64,000 nt of DNA. Source: Nannocystis punicea (GTDB lineage: Bacteria; Myxococcota_A; Polyangia; Nannocystales; Nannocystaceae). Shown here in pieces: positions 33,337-42,184 of the stretch (its first letter is position 1; the number at the start of each line of letters is the position of its first letter). The notes below the pieces were generated by a model that saw nothing but the letters and a program-made list of their open reading frames with translations, was not told where the DNA came from and ran no database searches. The position numbers and the translations under genes are program-made. Where the stretch lies: positions 10,514,001 to 10,578,000 of the forward strand of contig NZ_CP114040.1 of NCBI RefSeq assembly GCF_026965555.1, in the 5' to 3' direction.

Positions 33337-33843
33337 TTGACGCAGCTCGGCAGCATCTTCGAACCCGAGGCGCCCGGCCCCCGCGGACGCGACCTCCACG
33401 CCGACGTCACGGTCCCCGCCTGGGCTCTCGGCCTCCCGTTCGCGTACGAGGTCCGCGTGCCGCTCGACCTCGCGGCCGAGGGCGGATACGCGCGCCGCAC
33501 CGTGTCCTCGCTCGACACCGACGACCGCGTGCGCCTGTCGCTGCCGGCCGGCTTCCCCACCGGCGGGGTCGTGCGCCTGCGCGGCCAGGGCGAGGCGCTC
33601 GCGGGCGGTCGTCCCGGCGACCTCCTGGTGCACGTCGAGGTCGACCGCCGCCGCACCGAACCCCCGCCCGAGGTGCGGCTCGCCCTCGCCTCGATGCCGG
33701 CCCCCGCCCCGCCCGCCGAGGCCCCCGCCCCTGCCGTCTCCTACCGCCTGCCCGTCCACGGCCCGCCGCCGCTCGACGCCACCACCCTCACGTGGATCGC
33801 CGCGCTGCTGGCCCTGGTGGTCGCGGCGATGATGTTCAGCTGA
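33337..33843 (+). CDS. Membrane protein with DnaJ C-terminal substrate-binding domain, no J domain
   Basis: 168 residues from TTG 33337. The first 105 residues resemble half of a DnaJ/DnaJ-C domain: GRDLHADVTVPAWALGLPFA, the charged strand VRVPLDLAAEGG and the hallmark VRLRGQGEALAGGRPGDLLVHVEV (in part). A Pro/Ala linker follows, then a C-terminal helix WIAALLALVVAAMMFS. A J domain, Zn centre and Hsp70 partner are absent, so it cannot act as a normal co-chaperone. It may hold client peptides at the membrane. It is divergent from astB. The stop is followed within 15 bp by a palindrome array. Confidence 0.75.
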   Translation: MTQLGSIFEPEAPGPRGRDLHADVTVPAWALGLPFAYEVRVPLDLAAEGGYARRTVSSLDTDDRVRLSLPAGFPTGGVVRLRGQGEALAGGRPGDLLVHVEVDRRRTEPPPEVRLALASMPAPAPPAEAPAPAVSYRLPVHGPPPLDATTLTWIAALLALVVAAMMFS

Positions 33844-33852
33844 CGCCCTATC

Positions 33853-33918
33853 GGGCATGTTCTCCTGGACATGCTTTTTAAAGCATGTCCGATCGGGCAT
33901 GCCCTCGAGGACATGCCC
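33853..33918. repeat. 14-bp-phased CATG palindrome array, five units, at a convergent junction
   Basis: CATG at 33856, 33870, 33884, 33898 and 33912, all 14 bp apart. 33867-33890 forms a perfect 11-bp stem (GGACATGCTTT) with a 2-base loop, the strongest hairpin of the family. It lies between the DnaJ-C-like gene and the convergent outer-membrane protein gene. Confidence 0.92.
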
Positions 33919-34069
33919 GATCCGTCACCCGCTTCACCGGCCGCCGAGCTGACCGCGGCCGCTCGCTGGCCCTCGAAGCGCCTCGCCGCTTCAGCCTTCC
34001 CGAGCCTCGCCGCCCGCTTTATGCGCCGCGCCACGCCTCGCGCGCCGGCCCCCGCGAGGGCCCTGGCGC

Positions 34070-35149
34070 TCACGAGCCGAAGTAGAAGCCGATGAACACC
34101 CCGAGGTACACGGTGTTCGACATCGGCCGGCCCTTGGCCGCCGGCAGGAAGCCGATCCAGCCCAGCTCGGGGCCGATCGAGAGGCCGCCGCCGCGCTTGG
34201 GCCGGCGCTTGGCGGCGCCCGGGAAGAACTCGTAGCGGACCGCCGCGGTGAACACCGCCCCGCCGAAGCCGGACCGGTCCTGTCGGCCGCGCTCGCGGAC
34301 CGCCCCGCCGCCGGCGCCGAAGCCGGCGCGTAGCGACAGCGGCAGCTGCTTCTTGGCGGCCGGGTAGAAGCCGAAGTCGACCAGGAACGCGCCCTGCAGC
34401 AGGCGCTGGCGCGGGTCGGCGTTGCGGTAGGCGAGGTTGCCGGAGATCTCGACGCCGATGCTCATCCACGGGTAGATGACCTCGCCGACGCGCAGGGTGC
34501 CGCCGCCGCCGACGAACGGGTTCGGCGTCGGGAAGTCGTTGACCCGCGCGAAGCTGACGCCCGGGCCGAGCGTGCCGCCGACGTAGGTGCCGTCGACCCG
34601 CGGCGGCTTCGCCGAGGCCGGACGCGCCGGCGGCGGGGCCTCGGCCGGCGCCTCCACGGCCGCCGCGTCGGCCGGACCCTCGAGCTTGCGCTCCGATCTC
34701 GAGCTGTCTTCGGAGCCAGGTTCTGCCGCGGCGCCGTCGGCGGGTGCCGAGCTGTCCGAAGGACCAGGTGCGCTCCCCGCCGCAGCCGGCGACGACGCAG
34801 CCGGCGGTGACGCGGCCGGACCGGGCGCCGAGGCTGCCGGAGCCGCGCCCGCGGCCGGAGCAGGTGACGCAGCCGGGCCGGGCGCCGACGCGCCCGCTGC
34901 TGGCGCGCCAGACGAGCTGTCCGAAGGAGCAGGCGACGACGCGGGCAATGACAGGGCCTCCCCTCTTCCCGCCGCGGCCGACGACGGCGCCGCAGCCGCG
35001 GCGGTCGCGGAGCTCGCGGCCAGCGCGAGGGCCACCGCGATCGCAGAGCCCCACCGGGTCCGCCGCGAAGCGCGACGCGCCGGTGCGAGGGCGGGAGCGG
35101 GCGCGAGTCGCCGGGGCGGCGCGGGGACGAAGGTCACGGCGGAGAGCAT
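34070..35149 (-). CDS. Outer-membrane beta-barrel protein with long Ala/Pro/Ser linker
   Basis: 359 residues. A basic N terminus and a helix with TAAAAAAPSSAAAG form a secretion signal. About 120 residues of low-complexity Ala/Ser/Pro follow (SAPGPAASP repeats). From about 180 there are alternating amphipathic strands: GTYVGGTLGPGVSFARV, IYPWMSIGVEISGNLAYR, ALSLRAGFGAGGG-like and VYLGVFIGFYFGS, ending in an aromatic residue followed by Gly-Ser, near the usual barrel C terminus. The linker contains two GCTGTCCGAAGGA units of the 14-bp motif. Probably an eight-stranded barrel; function unknown. Confidence 0.72.
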   Translation of the reverse strand: MLSAVTFVPAPPRRLAPAPALAPARRASRRTRWGSAIAVALALAASSATAAAAAPSSAAAGRGEALSLPASSPAPSDSSSGAPAAGASAPGPAASPAPAAGAAPAASAPGPAASPPAASSPAAAGSAPGPSDSSAPADGAAAEPGSEDSSRSERKLEGPADAAAVEAPAEAPPPARPASAKPPRVDGTYVGGTLGPGVSFARVNDFPTPNPFVGGGGTLRVGEVIYPWMSIGVEISGNLAYRNADPRQRLLQGAFLVDFGFYPAAKKQLPLSLRAGFGAGGGAVRERGRQDRSGFGGAVFTAAVRYEFFPGAAKRRPKRGGGLSIGPELGWIGFLPAAKGRPMSNTVYLGVFIGFYFGS

Positions 35150-35226
35150 GGACGAGCCCCTGCGTTTGGAGCAAGCGGGTTGCCACCGCGGGGCCGCGCG
35201 GCTATCGTCCGCGGCACTTCGGCGAC

Positions 35227-36819
35227 ATGCAGCGCAGGCGGCTCATCGAGGGCGTCGGGAGCTTTCTCTGCGGCGTCGTCCTATCAGCGGCGGTGTACGA
35301 GACTGGCTTGCGCCAGCCCAACGGCGGGCTCGAGGCGCCGGGCGATCACCCCGAACCGCCCGCCGATCTCGCGCCGGAACCCGCGGGGCCCGAGGCGTCC
35401 GTGATCTCCTCCGCCGCCGAACCGGCCGGAGCGCCCGCGATCGCCGCGGACACGCCGGCCACCCCGGCCGATCCTTACACGCCCGACGCCAACCGCACCT
35501 TCACCGCCTTCCCGCCGGTCTACGCCGCGCCGCCGGAGTGGACGCCCGAGCTCGAGGCCAAGTACCCCAAGCACGGCCTCGTCACCGGCCTCGCCGCGCT
35601 GGTGCGCGAGCGGACCGAGCGCGACGCCCCGATCCTCGGCATCCTGCGCATCGGCACGCGCGTGCGCACCGACACGGAGCTCAGCTTCGGCGGCGGCTGC
35701 ACCAAGGGCTGGCACAAGGTCTACCCGACCGGGTGGGTCTGCCTCAACGCCGGCCTCGAGGTCGCCGACGCGCCGCCGGACGACGGCGTGGTCGCCACCC
35801 CGCGCCCGCGCCTCGACGCCGCCATGCCCTACGAGTACTGGCGCGTCTCGCACGACGGCACCCCGTTCTTCCACCGCCTGCCGGCCTTCGGCGAGCAGGA
35901 TCAGGCCGACATGGCCGCAAAGACATGGCTCTCGGAACATGGCCGAGCGCTCATGCCGACCACGCCCGCCGATCGCCCGCCCGAGGTCCCGGCGGTGGTC
36001 AAGGAGTACCTCAACGCCGGCTTCTACGTCACCGTGGCCGGCGAGGCGGTCAAGAGCGAGCGCAAGTTCCTCCGCACCCTGCGCGGCACGTTCGCCCGCA
36101 AGTACCAGCTCGAGCAGCGCGAGGGCTCGACCTTCCAGGGCCTGGTGCTGCGCGGCGAGGAGGACCTGCCGATCCACTGGATCGTGCGCGAGACGCCGCT
36201 GCAGCGCCGCTCGGGCGAGGGCGACGCGCTGATCAAGCTCGAGGACAAGAAGCCGATCCGGCGCTCGCGCCACCCGTTCGTCCGCAAGGTGACGATCGGC
36301 ACCGCCCGCTTTTACGAGGACGCCGAGGGCAACCTGTTGCCCGAGTACGCCGTCGGCCAGTCGTACAAGCTGAAGCGCCCGCCCGGCGTCGGCCCCGAGG
36401 AGAAGTGGGTCCACGTCGACCTGTCCGAGCAGACCCTCGTCGCCTACGTCGGCGACCGCCCGGTGTTCACCACGATCGTGTCCACCGGCAAGGAGCCCGG
36501 CATGACGCCGATCGGCGTCCACCGGCTGCAGAGCAAGCACATCGCCACGTCGATGCGCGACCAGCCGGTCGAGGACGACGCCTACTCGATCGAAGACGTG
36601 CCGTGGACGCAGTACTTCCACAACAACGTCGCCCTCCACGGCGCCTTCTGGCACGGCGGCTTCGGCCTGGTGCGCAGCCACGGCTGCGTCAACCTGTCCC
36701 CGCCCGACGCCCGCTGGCTGTTCGGCTTCACCGCGCCCGCCCTGCCCGACGGCTGGCACTCGGTCACGCCCGCCAGCGGCGCGTTCGGCAAGGCCTCGGC
36801 GGTCGTGATCACCGAGTGA
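35227..36819 (+). CDS. L,D-transpeptidase (YkuD domain) with SH3-like region
   Basis: 530 residues. A signal-type helix (LIEGVGSFLCGVVLSAAVY) and an acidic Pro/Ala spacer, then an SH3-like segment (about 95-185) with PILGILRIGTRVRTD and GWHKVYPTGWVCL. The C-terminal YkuD domain starts near KWVHVDLSEQTLVAYVGDRP and carries the catalytic HGAFWHGGFG and SHGCVNLSP pair with the nucleophile Cys. Such enzymes cross-link peptidoglycan or attach proteins to it, in the periplasm. The 200-residue middle region is family-specific. Four CATG units spaced 14 bp are written into the reading frame at 35910-35955. A 10-bp-stem hairpin follows the stop. Confidence 0.92.
   Translation: MQRRRLIEGVGSFLCGVVLSAAVYETGLRQPNGGLEAPGDHPEPPADLAPEPAGPEASVISSAAEPAGAPAIAADTPATPADPYTPDANRTFTAFPPVYAAPPEWTPELEAKYPKHGLVTGLAALVRERTERDAPILGILRIGTRVRTDTELSFGGGCTKGWHKVYPTGWVCLNAGLEVADAPPDDGVVATPRPRLDAAMPYEYWRVSHDGTPFFHRLPAFGEQDQADMAAKTWLSEHGRALMPTTPADRPPEVPAVVKEYLNAGFYVTVAGEAVKSERKFLRTLRGTFARKYQLEQREGSTFQGLVLRGEEDLPIHWIVRETPLQRRSGEGDALIKLEDKKPIRRSRHPFVRKVTIGTARFYEDAEGNLLPEYAVGQSYKLKRPPGVGPEEKWVHVDLSEQTLVAYVGDRPVFTTIVSTGKEPGMTPIGVHRLQSKHIATSMRDQPVEDDAYSIEDVPWTQYFHNNVALHGAFWHGGFGLVRSHGCVNLSPPDARWLFGFTAPALPDGWHSVTPASGAFGKASAVVITE
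35907..35955. repeat. 14-bp-phased CATG array inside the L,D-transpeptidase gene
   Basis: CATG at 35910, 35924, 35938 and 35952. The region encodes DQADMAAKTWLSEHGRALMP, a loop between SH3-like and middle domains. Because 14 is not a multiple of 3 the unit is read in all three frames. Confidence 0.8.
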
Positions 36820-36826
36820 GCGGCGA

Positions 36827-36861
36827 CGTCGCAGCTGCCGAACGGCCGCCGAGCTGCGACG
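36827..36861. terminator. Hairpin downstream of the L,D-transpeptidase gene
   Basis: Ten-bp perfect stem (CGTCGCAGCT with AGCTGCGACG) and 15-base loop, starting eight bp after the stop codon. No U tract follows, as is common at this GC content. Confidence 0.5.
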
Positions 36862-37117
36862 ACCGCGAGCGACGCGCGACGACGCGATCGTGACCTGCGG
36901 TGATCCTTCGCGACATCACCGCGTCGTGCGACGATCGCACGCGCGCCTCACCTCGCACTCGCGCCGAGCTCGATGTAGGCGACTCTCCGCGCATTCGCGT
37001 TGCGCGCGAGAACATCGTCGCTCCGCCCGCTGCGACACCTCGGGCCCCGCGCGGACATGCGCGCGGCTGTCGTGATAAACATGGCGCCCACTTCCGCGAA
37101 GCAGGAGACGCGAGACG
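36862..37117. other. Upstream region of the GST gene
   Basis: No gene or repeat recognised; only an AGGAG ribosome site near 37106 that supports ATG 37118. Confidence 0.3.
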
Positions 37118-37756
37118 ATGAAGGTCTACGGGCACCCGATGAGTACGTGTACGCGCAAGGTCCTGATGACGCTGGCCGAGAAGGGCCACCAGGCCGAGTT
37201 TGTCATGGTCGACATCATGAAGGGCGAGGGCCACAACGCCGAGCACCTGGCGCGGCAGCCGTGGGGCCAGATCCCGGCGTTCGAGGACGACGACGGCTGG
37301 CAGTTGTACGAGTCGCGCGCGATCTGCCGCTACCTCGACGCCAAGCTCTCGGGCCCCTCGCTGATGCCGGCCGACACGCGCCAGCGGGCCCTCGTGGAGC
37401 AGTGGATCTCGATCGAGACCTCCAACTTCACCGGCCCGGCGATGAAGATCATCTACAACCTCGTGTTCGGCAAGCTGTTCGGCAAGGACCCCGACATGGC
37501 CGCCGTCGAGGAGGGCCGCAAGGGCGTGAAGAAGGCCGTCGCGGTGATGGAGCGCCAGCTCGAGAACCGCAACTTCCTGGTCGGCGACGGCCTCACTCTC
37601 GCCGACATCTTCTTCATGCCCTACGTCGAGTACCTCGCGGCCGCCGGCGAGATCGGCCTCATCGACGCCAGCGAGCGCGTCGGCCACTGGTGGCGCCGCC
37701 TCAGCGAGCGCCCCACCTGGCAGCAGACGATCGGCCGGACGAGCGCCGCCTCGTGA
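37118..37756 (+). CDS. Glutathione S-transferase family protein
   Basis: 212 residues. The N-terminal thioredoxin-like domain (1-82) starts MKVYGHPMSTCTRKVLMTL, with Ser9 or Thr10 as likely catalytic residue, and has the glutathione-binding PWGQIPAF (cis-Pro) and YESRAICRYL. The helical C-terminal domain contains FLVGDGLTLADIFFMPYVEYL, the family N-capping box. Closest to phi/theta-type bacterial GSTs. Cytosolic detoxification is the family role; substrate unknown. AGGAG ribosome site. The App1-like gene follows downstream after 236 bp of motif-rich spacer. Confidence 0.93.
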   Translation: MKVYGHPMSTCTRKVLMTLAEKGHQAEFVMVDIMKGEGHNAEHLARQPWGQIPAFEDDDGWQLYESRAICRYLDAKLSGPSLMPADTRQRALVEQWISIETSNFTGPAMKIIYNLVFGKLFGKDPDMAAVEEGRKGVKKAVAVMERQLENRNFLVGDGLTLADIFFMPYVEYLAAAGEIGLIDASERVGHWWRRLSERPTWQQTIGRTSAAS

Positions 37757-37805
37757 CCCACTCGGCGCTCGAGAGCCGCGCCGCCCCCACGACGGCCGCG
37801 GCCGG

Positions 37806-38012
37806 ACCTGTCCTCCAGGACACGCCCGGCGCGGCCGTCCCCGCTCGAGCCGCGGAGAAACCTGTCCTTCCGGACATCTCGAGCGCGCATGCGCCCCCGT
37901 GCGAGCCTGTCCTTCCGGGCATGTCCCGCCCGGCAAGAGCCGCGGATCATTCCGCCCCTCGAGCCGGCTCCTTCACACATGACCGTTCGAACATGTCCTC
38001 TCGGACATGCAC
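37806..38012. repeat. Spacer carrying eight or more 14-bp palindrome units
   Basis: Units include CCTGTCCTCCAGGACA (37808-), CCTGTCCTTCCGGACATC (37862-), then CCTGTCCTTCCGGGCATG leading into CATG 37920, and CATG at 37978, 37992 and 38006, exactly phased. The ATG of the next gene (37993) is part of the 37992 CATG. Confidence 0.8.
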
Positions 38013-39165
38013 AACCGCCCCGCTCGCCCGCCGGCTCGTCCTCGCGGCCCTGTCGTCGCTGCTCGCCGCCGCCTGCGATCGCCCCCAGGACCCCGCGCCG
38101 GCGTCCCCCGCCCCGTCCGCCCCTCCTGTCCCCGAGCCCGAGCCCACCGTCCAGCGCGTCGGTTTTCCCTCCAACCTCAAGGCCGACGAGGACGTGCGCC
38201 TCTTGCCCGCGGTCGCGGTGCGCGACGGCGACGGCTGGCGCGTCGACCTGCGCGTCTGGACGTTCGAGCCCGAGGAGGACGCCTGGCTGCGCGGCGCCGC
38301 GATCGACGGCCTCGTGACCGCGCTCGAGCTGCCGCCCGGCAGCGAGTCGAACCAGGTGTTCCGCCGGCGGGCCCGCGCCTTCCTCGTCGACAACGAGAGC
38401 GGCAAGCGAGTCGTCGTCCGCATTGCTTCAAAAGAACACGCCCTCGCGGTCACCGGCGCCAACGGCCACAGCGAGACGACCCTGCGCCTCGACGACGCCG
38501 ACCTCCCGTCGCTCATGACCCCTGTCACCGCGGTGCTGCAGCCGGGAGACGCGCGCAGCTTCGTCGGCACCATCGTCCGCCTCGACGGCGCCGGCGTCTC
38601 GGTCGTCTCGGACGTCGACGACACCATCAAGATCAGCGAGGTCCGCGACAAGCAGCGCCTGCTCGAGCGGACTTTCTTGAAAGAATTCGAGGCAGTGCCC
38701 GGCATGGCCGCGCAGTACCAGCGGTGGGCCGCGGCCGGCGCTGCGTTCCACTACCTCTCGGCCAGCCCGTGGCAGCTCTACGACGCCCTGCTCGACTTCT
38801 CCGGCGCGGCCGGCTTCCCGGCGGGCAGCATGCACCTCAAGCTGTTCCGCGCGAAGGACTCGAGCTTCTTCTCGCTGTTCGAGGACCCGAAGGCGTACAA
38901 GGGCCCGCTGCTGCGCGCCCTCCTCCGCGGCGCGCCGGGTCGGCGCTTCGTGCTCGTCGGCGACTCGGGCGAGATGGATCCGGAGGCCTACGCCGAGGCC
39001 TACCGTGAGTTCCCCGACCAGGTCGTCGCGATCTACATCCGTGACGTCACCGACGAGGGCCGCGATGCCCCACGCTACCGCACGGCCTTCGCGGGCGTCC
39101 CGGAGGCGCGCTGGCAGATCTTCCACGACCCGGCGGAGCTCCCGCCGACCATACCTTCACAATAA
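37993..39165 (+). CDS. App1-like phosphatidate phosphatase domain lipoprotein (DUF2183)
   Basis: 390 residues. The signal ends LLAAAC (lipobox). An N-terminal beta domain (about 45-195) is followed by the App1 catalytic domain. VSDVDDTIKISEV holds the HAD-type DxDxT nucleophile (Asp207, Asp209, Thr211). FHYLSASPWQLY and RRFVLVGDSGEMDPEAY give the later HAD motifs, and VAIYIRDVT closes the fold. Yeast App1 is a Mg-dependent phosphatidate phosphatase; here it would act in the periplasm or at a membrane face. Start: ATG 37993 gives a proper lipoprotein signal and lies inside the phased array, so the repeat supplies the start codon. Confidence 0.88.
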   Translation: MSSRTCTTAPLARRLVLAALSSLLAAACDRPQDPAPASPAPSAPPVPEPEPTVQRVGFPSNLKADEDVRLLPAVAVRDGDGWRVDLRVWTFEPEEDAWLRGAAIDGLVTALELPPGSESNQVFRRRARAFLVDNESGKRVVVRIASKEHALAVTGANGHSETTLRLDDADLPSLMTPVTAVLQPGDARSFVGTIVRLDGAGVSVVSDVDDTIKISEVRDKQRLLERTFLKEFEAVPGMAAQYQRWAAAGAAFHYLSASPWQLYDALLDFSGAAGFPAGSMHLKLFRAKDSSFFSLFEDPKAYKGPLLRALLRGAPGRRFVLVGDSGEMDPEAYAEAYREFPDQVVAIYIRDVTDEGRDAPRYRTAFAGVPEARWQIFHDPAELPPTIPSQ

Positions 39166-39228
39166 GAGCCCAGCGCTTCGGTTGACGGGGACTTGCGGGC
39201 GCGGCTAGCGTGCTTTGCCAGGAAGTCC

Positions 39229-42153
39229 ATGTTCAGCCGTCTCCTGAGCTCCGCCAGTCTCGTCGTGATTCTTGCTCTTCCGCTCGCGGGCGAGGCCCAG
39301 GCCCGTCCCGTCGCGCCGGGCGCCTGGCAGCCTGCTCCGGGGGTCGGGATGCGCCTGCAGCGAGCGGTCGATCTCGGCCACACGCCGCCGCGGACGGCCA
39401 CTGCCGCCTGGCGCCGGCTCACCGCCGAGCTCGGCCCCGGCGCCCAGGCGATCTGGGACGCCGACACGCACGTGCCCACGCGCGTGTGGGGCGCGGGTCT
39501 GCCGGCCGACGGCGCCCTCGCCTCGAGCCTGGTGGCGCAGCGCGTCGCCGGCGACTTCCTCGCCGCGCACCTCGACCTCCTCGCCCCTGGCGCGCGGCTC
39601 GACGACTTCGAGCTGGTCGGCGACGACCTCTCGGCCGGCATCCGCAGCCTCGGCTACGCCCAGACCTACCACGGCCGCCGCGTCGTCGGCGGGCAGCTCA
39701 GCCTCCGCTTCAAGCACGACCGCCTCACCTTGATCGGCAGCGAGGCCCTGCCGCACGTGCGAGCTGTCCTCACGGACAGCCCGATCGCCGACGACCTCGC
39801 CCGCGCGCGCGCCCTCGAGTGGCTGCGCGTCGAGCACCCGAACGCCACCGCCGGCGACGTCTCCGCCCCCGTCATCCTCCCGCTCGTCGGCAGCGGCCCG
39901 ATCCGCTACGTCGAGGCGCGCGCGGTCGACGTCGCCTCCGAGCGGCCGCTCGGCGGCTGGACCGTCTACGTCGACGCCGCCACCGGCGCCCCGCTGGCGC
40001 GCGTCTCGACCGTCGTCTCGGCCACCGGCACCGTCCTCTACGAGGTCCCCGAGCGCAGCCCGAGCTTCGGCGAGCGGGTGCTGCGGCCGGCGCCGTTCCT
40101 CGACGTCACCATCGACGACGTCCCGGCCACCACCGACGGCGCCGGCGTCGTCACCTTCGACGCCAACACAGTGCAGATCGGCCTCGGCGTGCGCGGTGAC
40201 TTCGTCCGCATCATCAACAAGGCCGGCGAGCTGGCCAGCCAGGTCGTCTCGCTCGACGGCGGCAGCGACGTCCAGTGGAGCGGCTCGGACGACCCGCACC
40301 TCGACGCCCAGCTCACCGCCTACGTCGCCGCGAACTTCGCCAAGGAGTACGTGAGGGGCATCATCAGCGAGCCGCTGCCCTGGCTCGACGGACAGGTCAA
40401 CCTCACCGTCAGCGACAACAGCGGCGCCTGCAACGCGATGTCGAACGGCGACGACCTGTTCTTCTACGACGGCAGCGAGAACTGCGAGAACACCGCGCGG
40501 ATCCCCGACGTCGTCTATCACGAGTCCGGCCACAGCGTGCACAACCAGTCGCTGATCCCCGGCGTCGGCCTGTTCGAGGGCGCGCTGTCCGAGGGCATCT
40601 CCGACTACCTCAGCGCCACCATCACCGGCGATCCCGCCATGGCCCGCGGCTTCTTCCTCAACACTCAGCCGCTGCGAGACCTCGACCCCGACGGCTACGA
40701 GTGGCACTGGCCCGAGGACCGCGGCGAGGCCCACGACGAGGGCCGCATCATCGGCGGCACCTTGTGGGACCTGCGGACCGAGCTCGTCGCCGAGCTGGGC
40801 GAGGCCGAGGGCGTCGCCCACTCCGACAAGATCTGGTACGAGTCGATCCGCCGCGCCAGCGACATCCCGACCATGTACCCCGAGGCGCTGCTGGTCGACG
40901 ACGACGACGGCGACCTGTCCAACGGGACACCTCACAGCTGTCTCATCGACCAGGTGTTCTACAAGCACGGCCTGGTCGGCGCCGCCATCCTCGGCGGCAA
41001 GGTGCGCACCCTGGCGGCCGAGGCCGACGGCAGCGTCCCGGTCGCGCTCGACATCCAGGCCGCGCAGGGCTCGTGCATCGACCTGGCGCCGACCGGCGCG
41101 ACCCTCGAGTGGCGCGTGCGCGGCACCCCCGAGGTCAGCGAGGCGACGATGACGACCACGCCCGAGGGCTTCACCGGCGCCTTGCCGCCGCAGGCCGACG
41201 GCACTGTGATCGAGTACCGCGTCGTCGCCGACCTCAGCGACGACACGCAGGCCCAGTTCCCGGCCAACCCGGCCTATCCGTGGTACCAGCGCTACTACGG
41301 CGAGGTCGTGCCGATCTGGTGCGAGGGCTTCGAGGGCGACGTGTCGGGCTGGACGCTCGGCACCGAGTGGGAGGTCGGCGCGCCGCAGGCCAAGTCGGGC
41401 GACCCCGACGCCGCGTTCGCCGGCGAGAAGGTGGCGGGCATCGACCTCGCGGGCGACGGCCGCTACTCGCCGCAGCGCGTCATGAATTTGACCGGCCCGC
41501 TCGTCGAGCTGCCGCCGGGCTTCGCCACCTACCGCCTGCAGTACCAGCGCTGGCTCAACGTCGAGGACGCCTACTTCGACAAGGCGGAGATCCTCGTCAA
41601 CGGCGAGCTCGGCTGGCGCAACTTCAACAGCATGATGGGCGACAACAACAGCAAGACCCATCATCGCGACAGCGAGTGGAACTTCCACGACGTCGACATC
41701 ACCCCGGTCGCCTTCTCCGGCACCGCTCAGCTGATCTTCCGCCTGTCGTCGGACGGCGGCCTCGAGCTCGGCGGCTGGACGATCGACGACGTGTGCATCG
41801 TCGGCGTCGAGGAGCCGCCGGCGCCCGTCTGCGGCGACGGGGTGATCGCCGCGGGTGAGGGATGTGACGACGGGAATTCCGCGGACGGTGACGGATGCAG
41901 CGCGACGTGCACCGTGGAAACGCCCGAAGACCCCACCGAAGGGGCGCCGTCGACCACCGGCGGCGAGGAGCCCGAGACTGACAGCGACGCCGGCGACGAC
42001 TCGGCGACCACCGCCGGCGCGGCCGACATGGGCGGTTGTGGTTGCCGGGGCGCGGGGGGCGCGGGTGGCTCCAGCGCATGGATGCTCGCCCTCGTCGGAC
42101 TCGGCTGGCGGCGGCGGACGCGACGCCGGCCGACGTCCGCGCTCCGCGCTTGA
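39229..42153 (+). CDS. Secreted zinc metallopeptidase 1 with Cys-rich repeat and MYXO-CTERM-type tail
   Basis: 974 residues. Signal peptide (cleavage near GEAQA-RP), propeptide-like N-terminal part (about 60-230) with LVGDDLSAGIRSLGYAQTYHG as in FTP/PepSY-containing thermolysin-class zymogens. The peptidase domain has YHESGHSVHN (HExxH, His431/Glu432/His435) and the third-ligand helix GALSEGISDYLSA, then DDDDGDLSNGTPHSCLID. A lectin-like domain with FEGDVSGWTLG follows, then the CGDGVIAAGEGCDDGNSADG myxobacterial Cys-rich repeat and a GGCGCRGAGGAGG + helix + RRRTRRR tail. An AGGAA box precedes ATG 39229. Stop is 31 bp from its paralogue. Probably a cell-surface or secreted protease used for predation or matrix turnover (inference). 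Confidence 0.9.
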   Translation: MFSRLLSSASLVVILALPLAGEAQARPVAPGAWQPAPGVGMRLQRAVDLGHTPPRTATAAWRRLTAELGPGAQAIWDADTHVPTRVWGAGLPADGALASSLVAQRVAGDFLAAHLDLLAPGARLDDFELVGDDLSAGIRSLGYAQTYHGRRVVGGQLSLRFKHDRLTLIGSEALPHVRAVLTDSPIADDLARARALEWLRVEHPNATAGDVSAPVILPLVGSGPIRYVEARAVDVASERPLGGWTVYVDAATGAPLARVSTVVSATGTVLYEVPERSPSFGERVLRPAPFLDVTIDDVPATTDGAGVVTFDANTVQIGLGVRGDFVRIINKAGELASQVVSLDGGSDVQWSGSDDPHLDAQLTAYVAANFAKEYVRGIISEPLPWLDGQVNLTVSDNSGACNAMSNGDDLFFYDGSENCENTARIPDVVYHESGHSVHNQSLIPGVGLFEGALSEGISDYLSATITGDPAMARGFFLNTQPLRDLDPDGYEWHWPEDRGEAHDEGRIIGGTLWDLRTELVAELGEAEGVAHSDKIWYESIRRASDIPTMYPEALLVDDDDGDLSNGTPHSCLIDQVFYKHGLVGAAILGGKVRTLAAEADGSVPVALDIQAAQGSCIDLAPTGATLEWRVRGTPEVSEATMTTTPEGFTGALPPQADGTVIEYRVVADLSDDTQAQFPANPAYPWYQRYYGEVVPIWCEGFEGDVSGWTLGTEWEVGAPQAKSGDPDAAFAGEKVAGIDLAGDGRYSPQRVMNLTGPLVELPPGFATYRLQYQRWLNVEDAYFDKAEILVNGELGWRNFNSMMGDNNSKTHHRDSEWNFHDVDITPVAFSGTAQLIFRLSSDGGLELGGWTIDDVCIVGVEEPPAPVCGDGVIAAGEGCDDGNSADGDGCSATCTVETPEDPTEGAPSTTGGEEPETDSDAGDDSATTAGAADMGGCGCRGAGGAGGSSAWMLALVGLGWRRRTRRRPTSALRA

Positions 42154-42184
42154 CGGCCTGCTGAGGAGCGCGTAAGCGAGTAAT

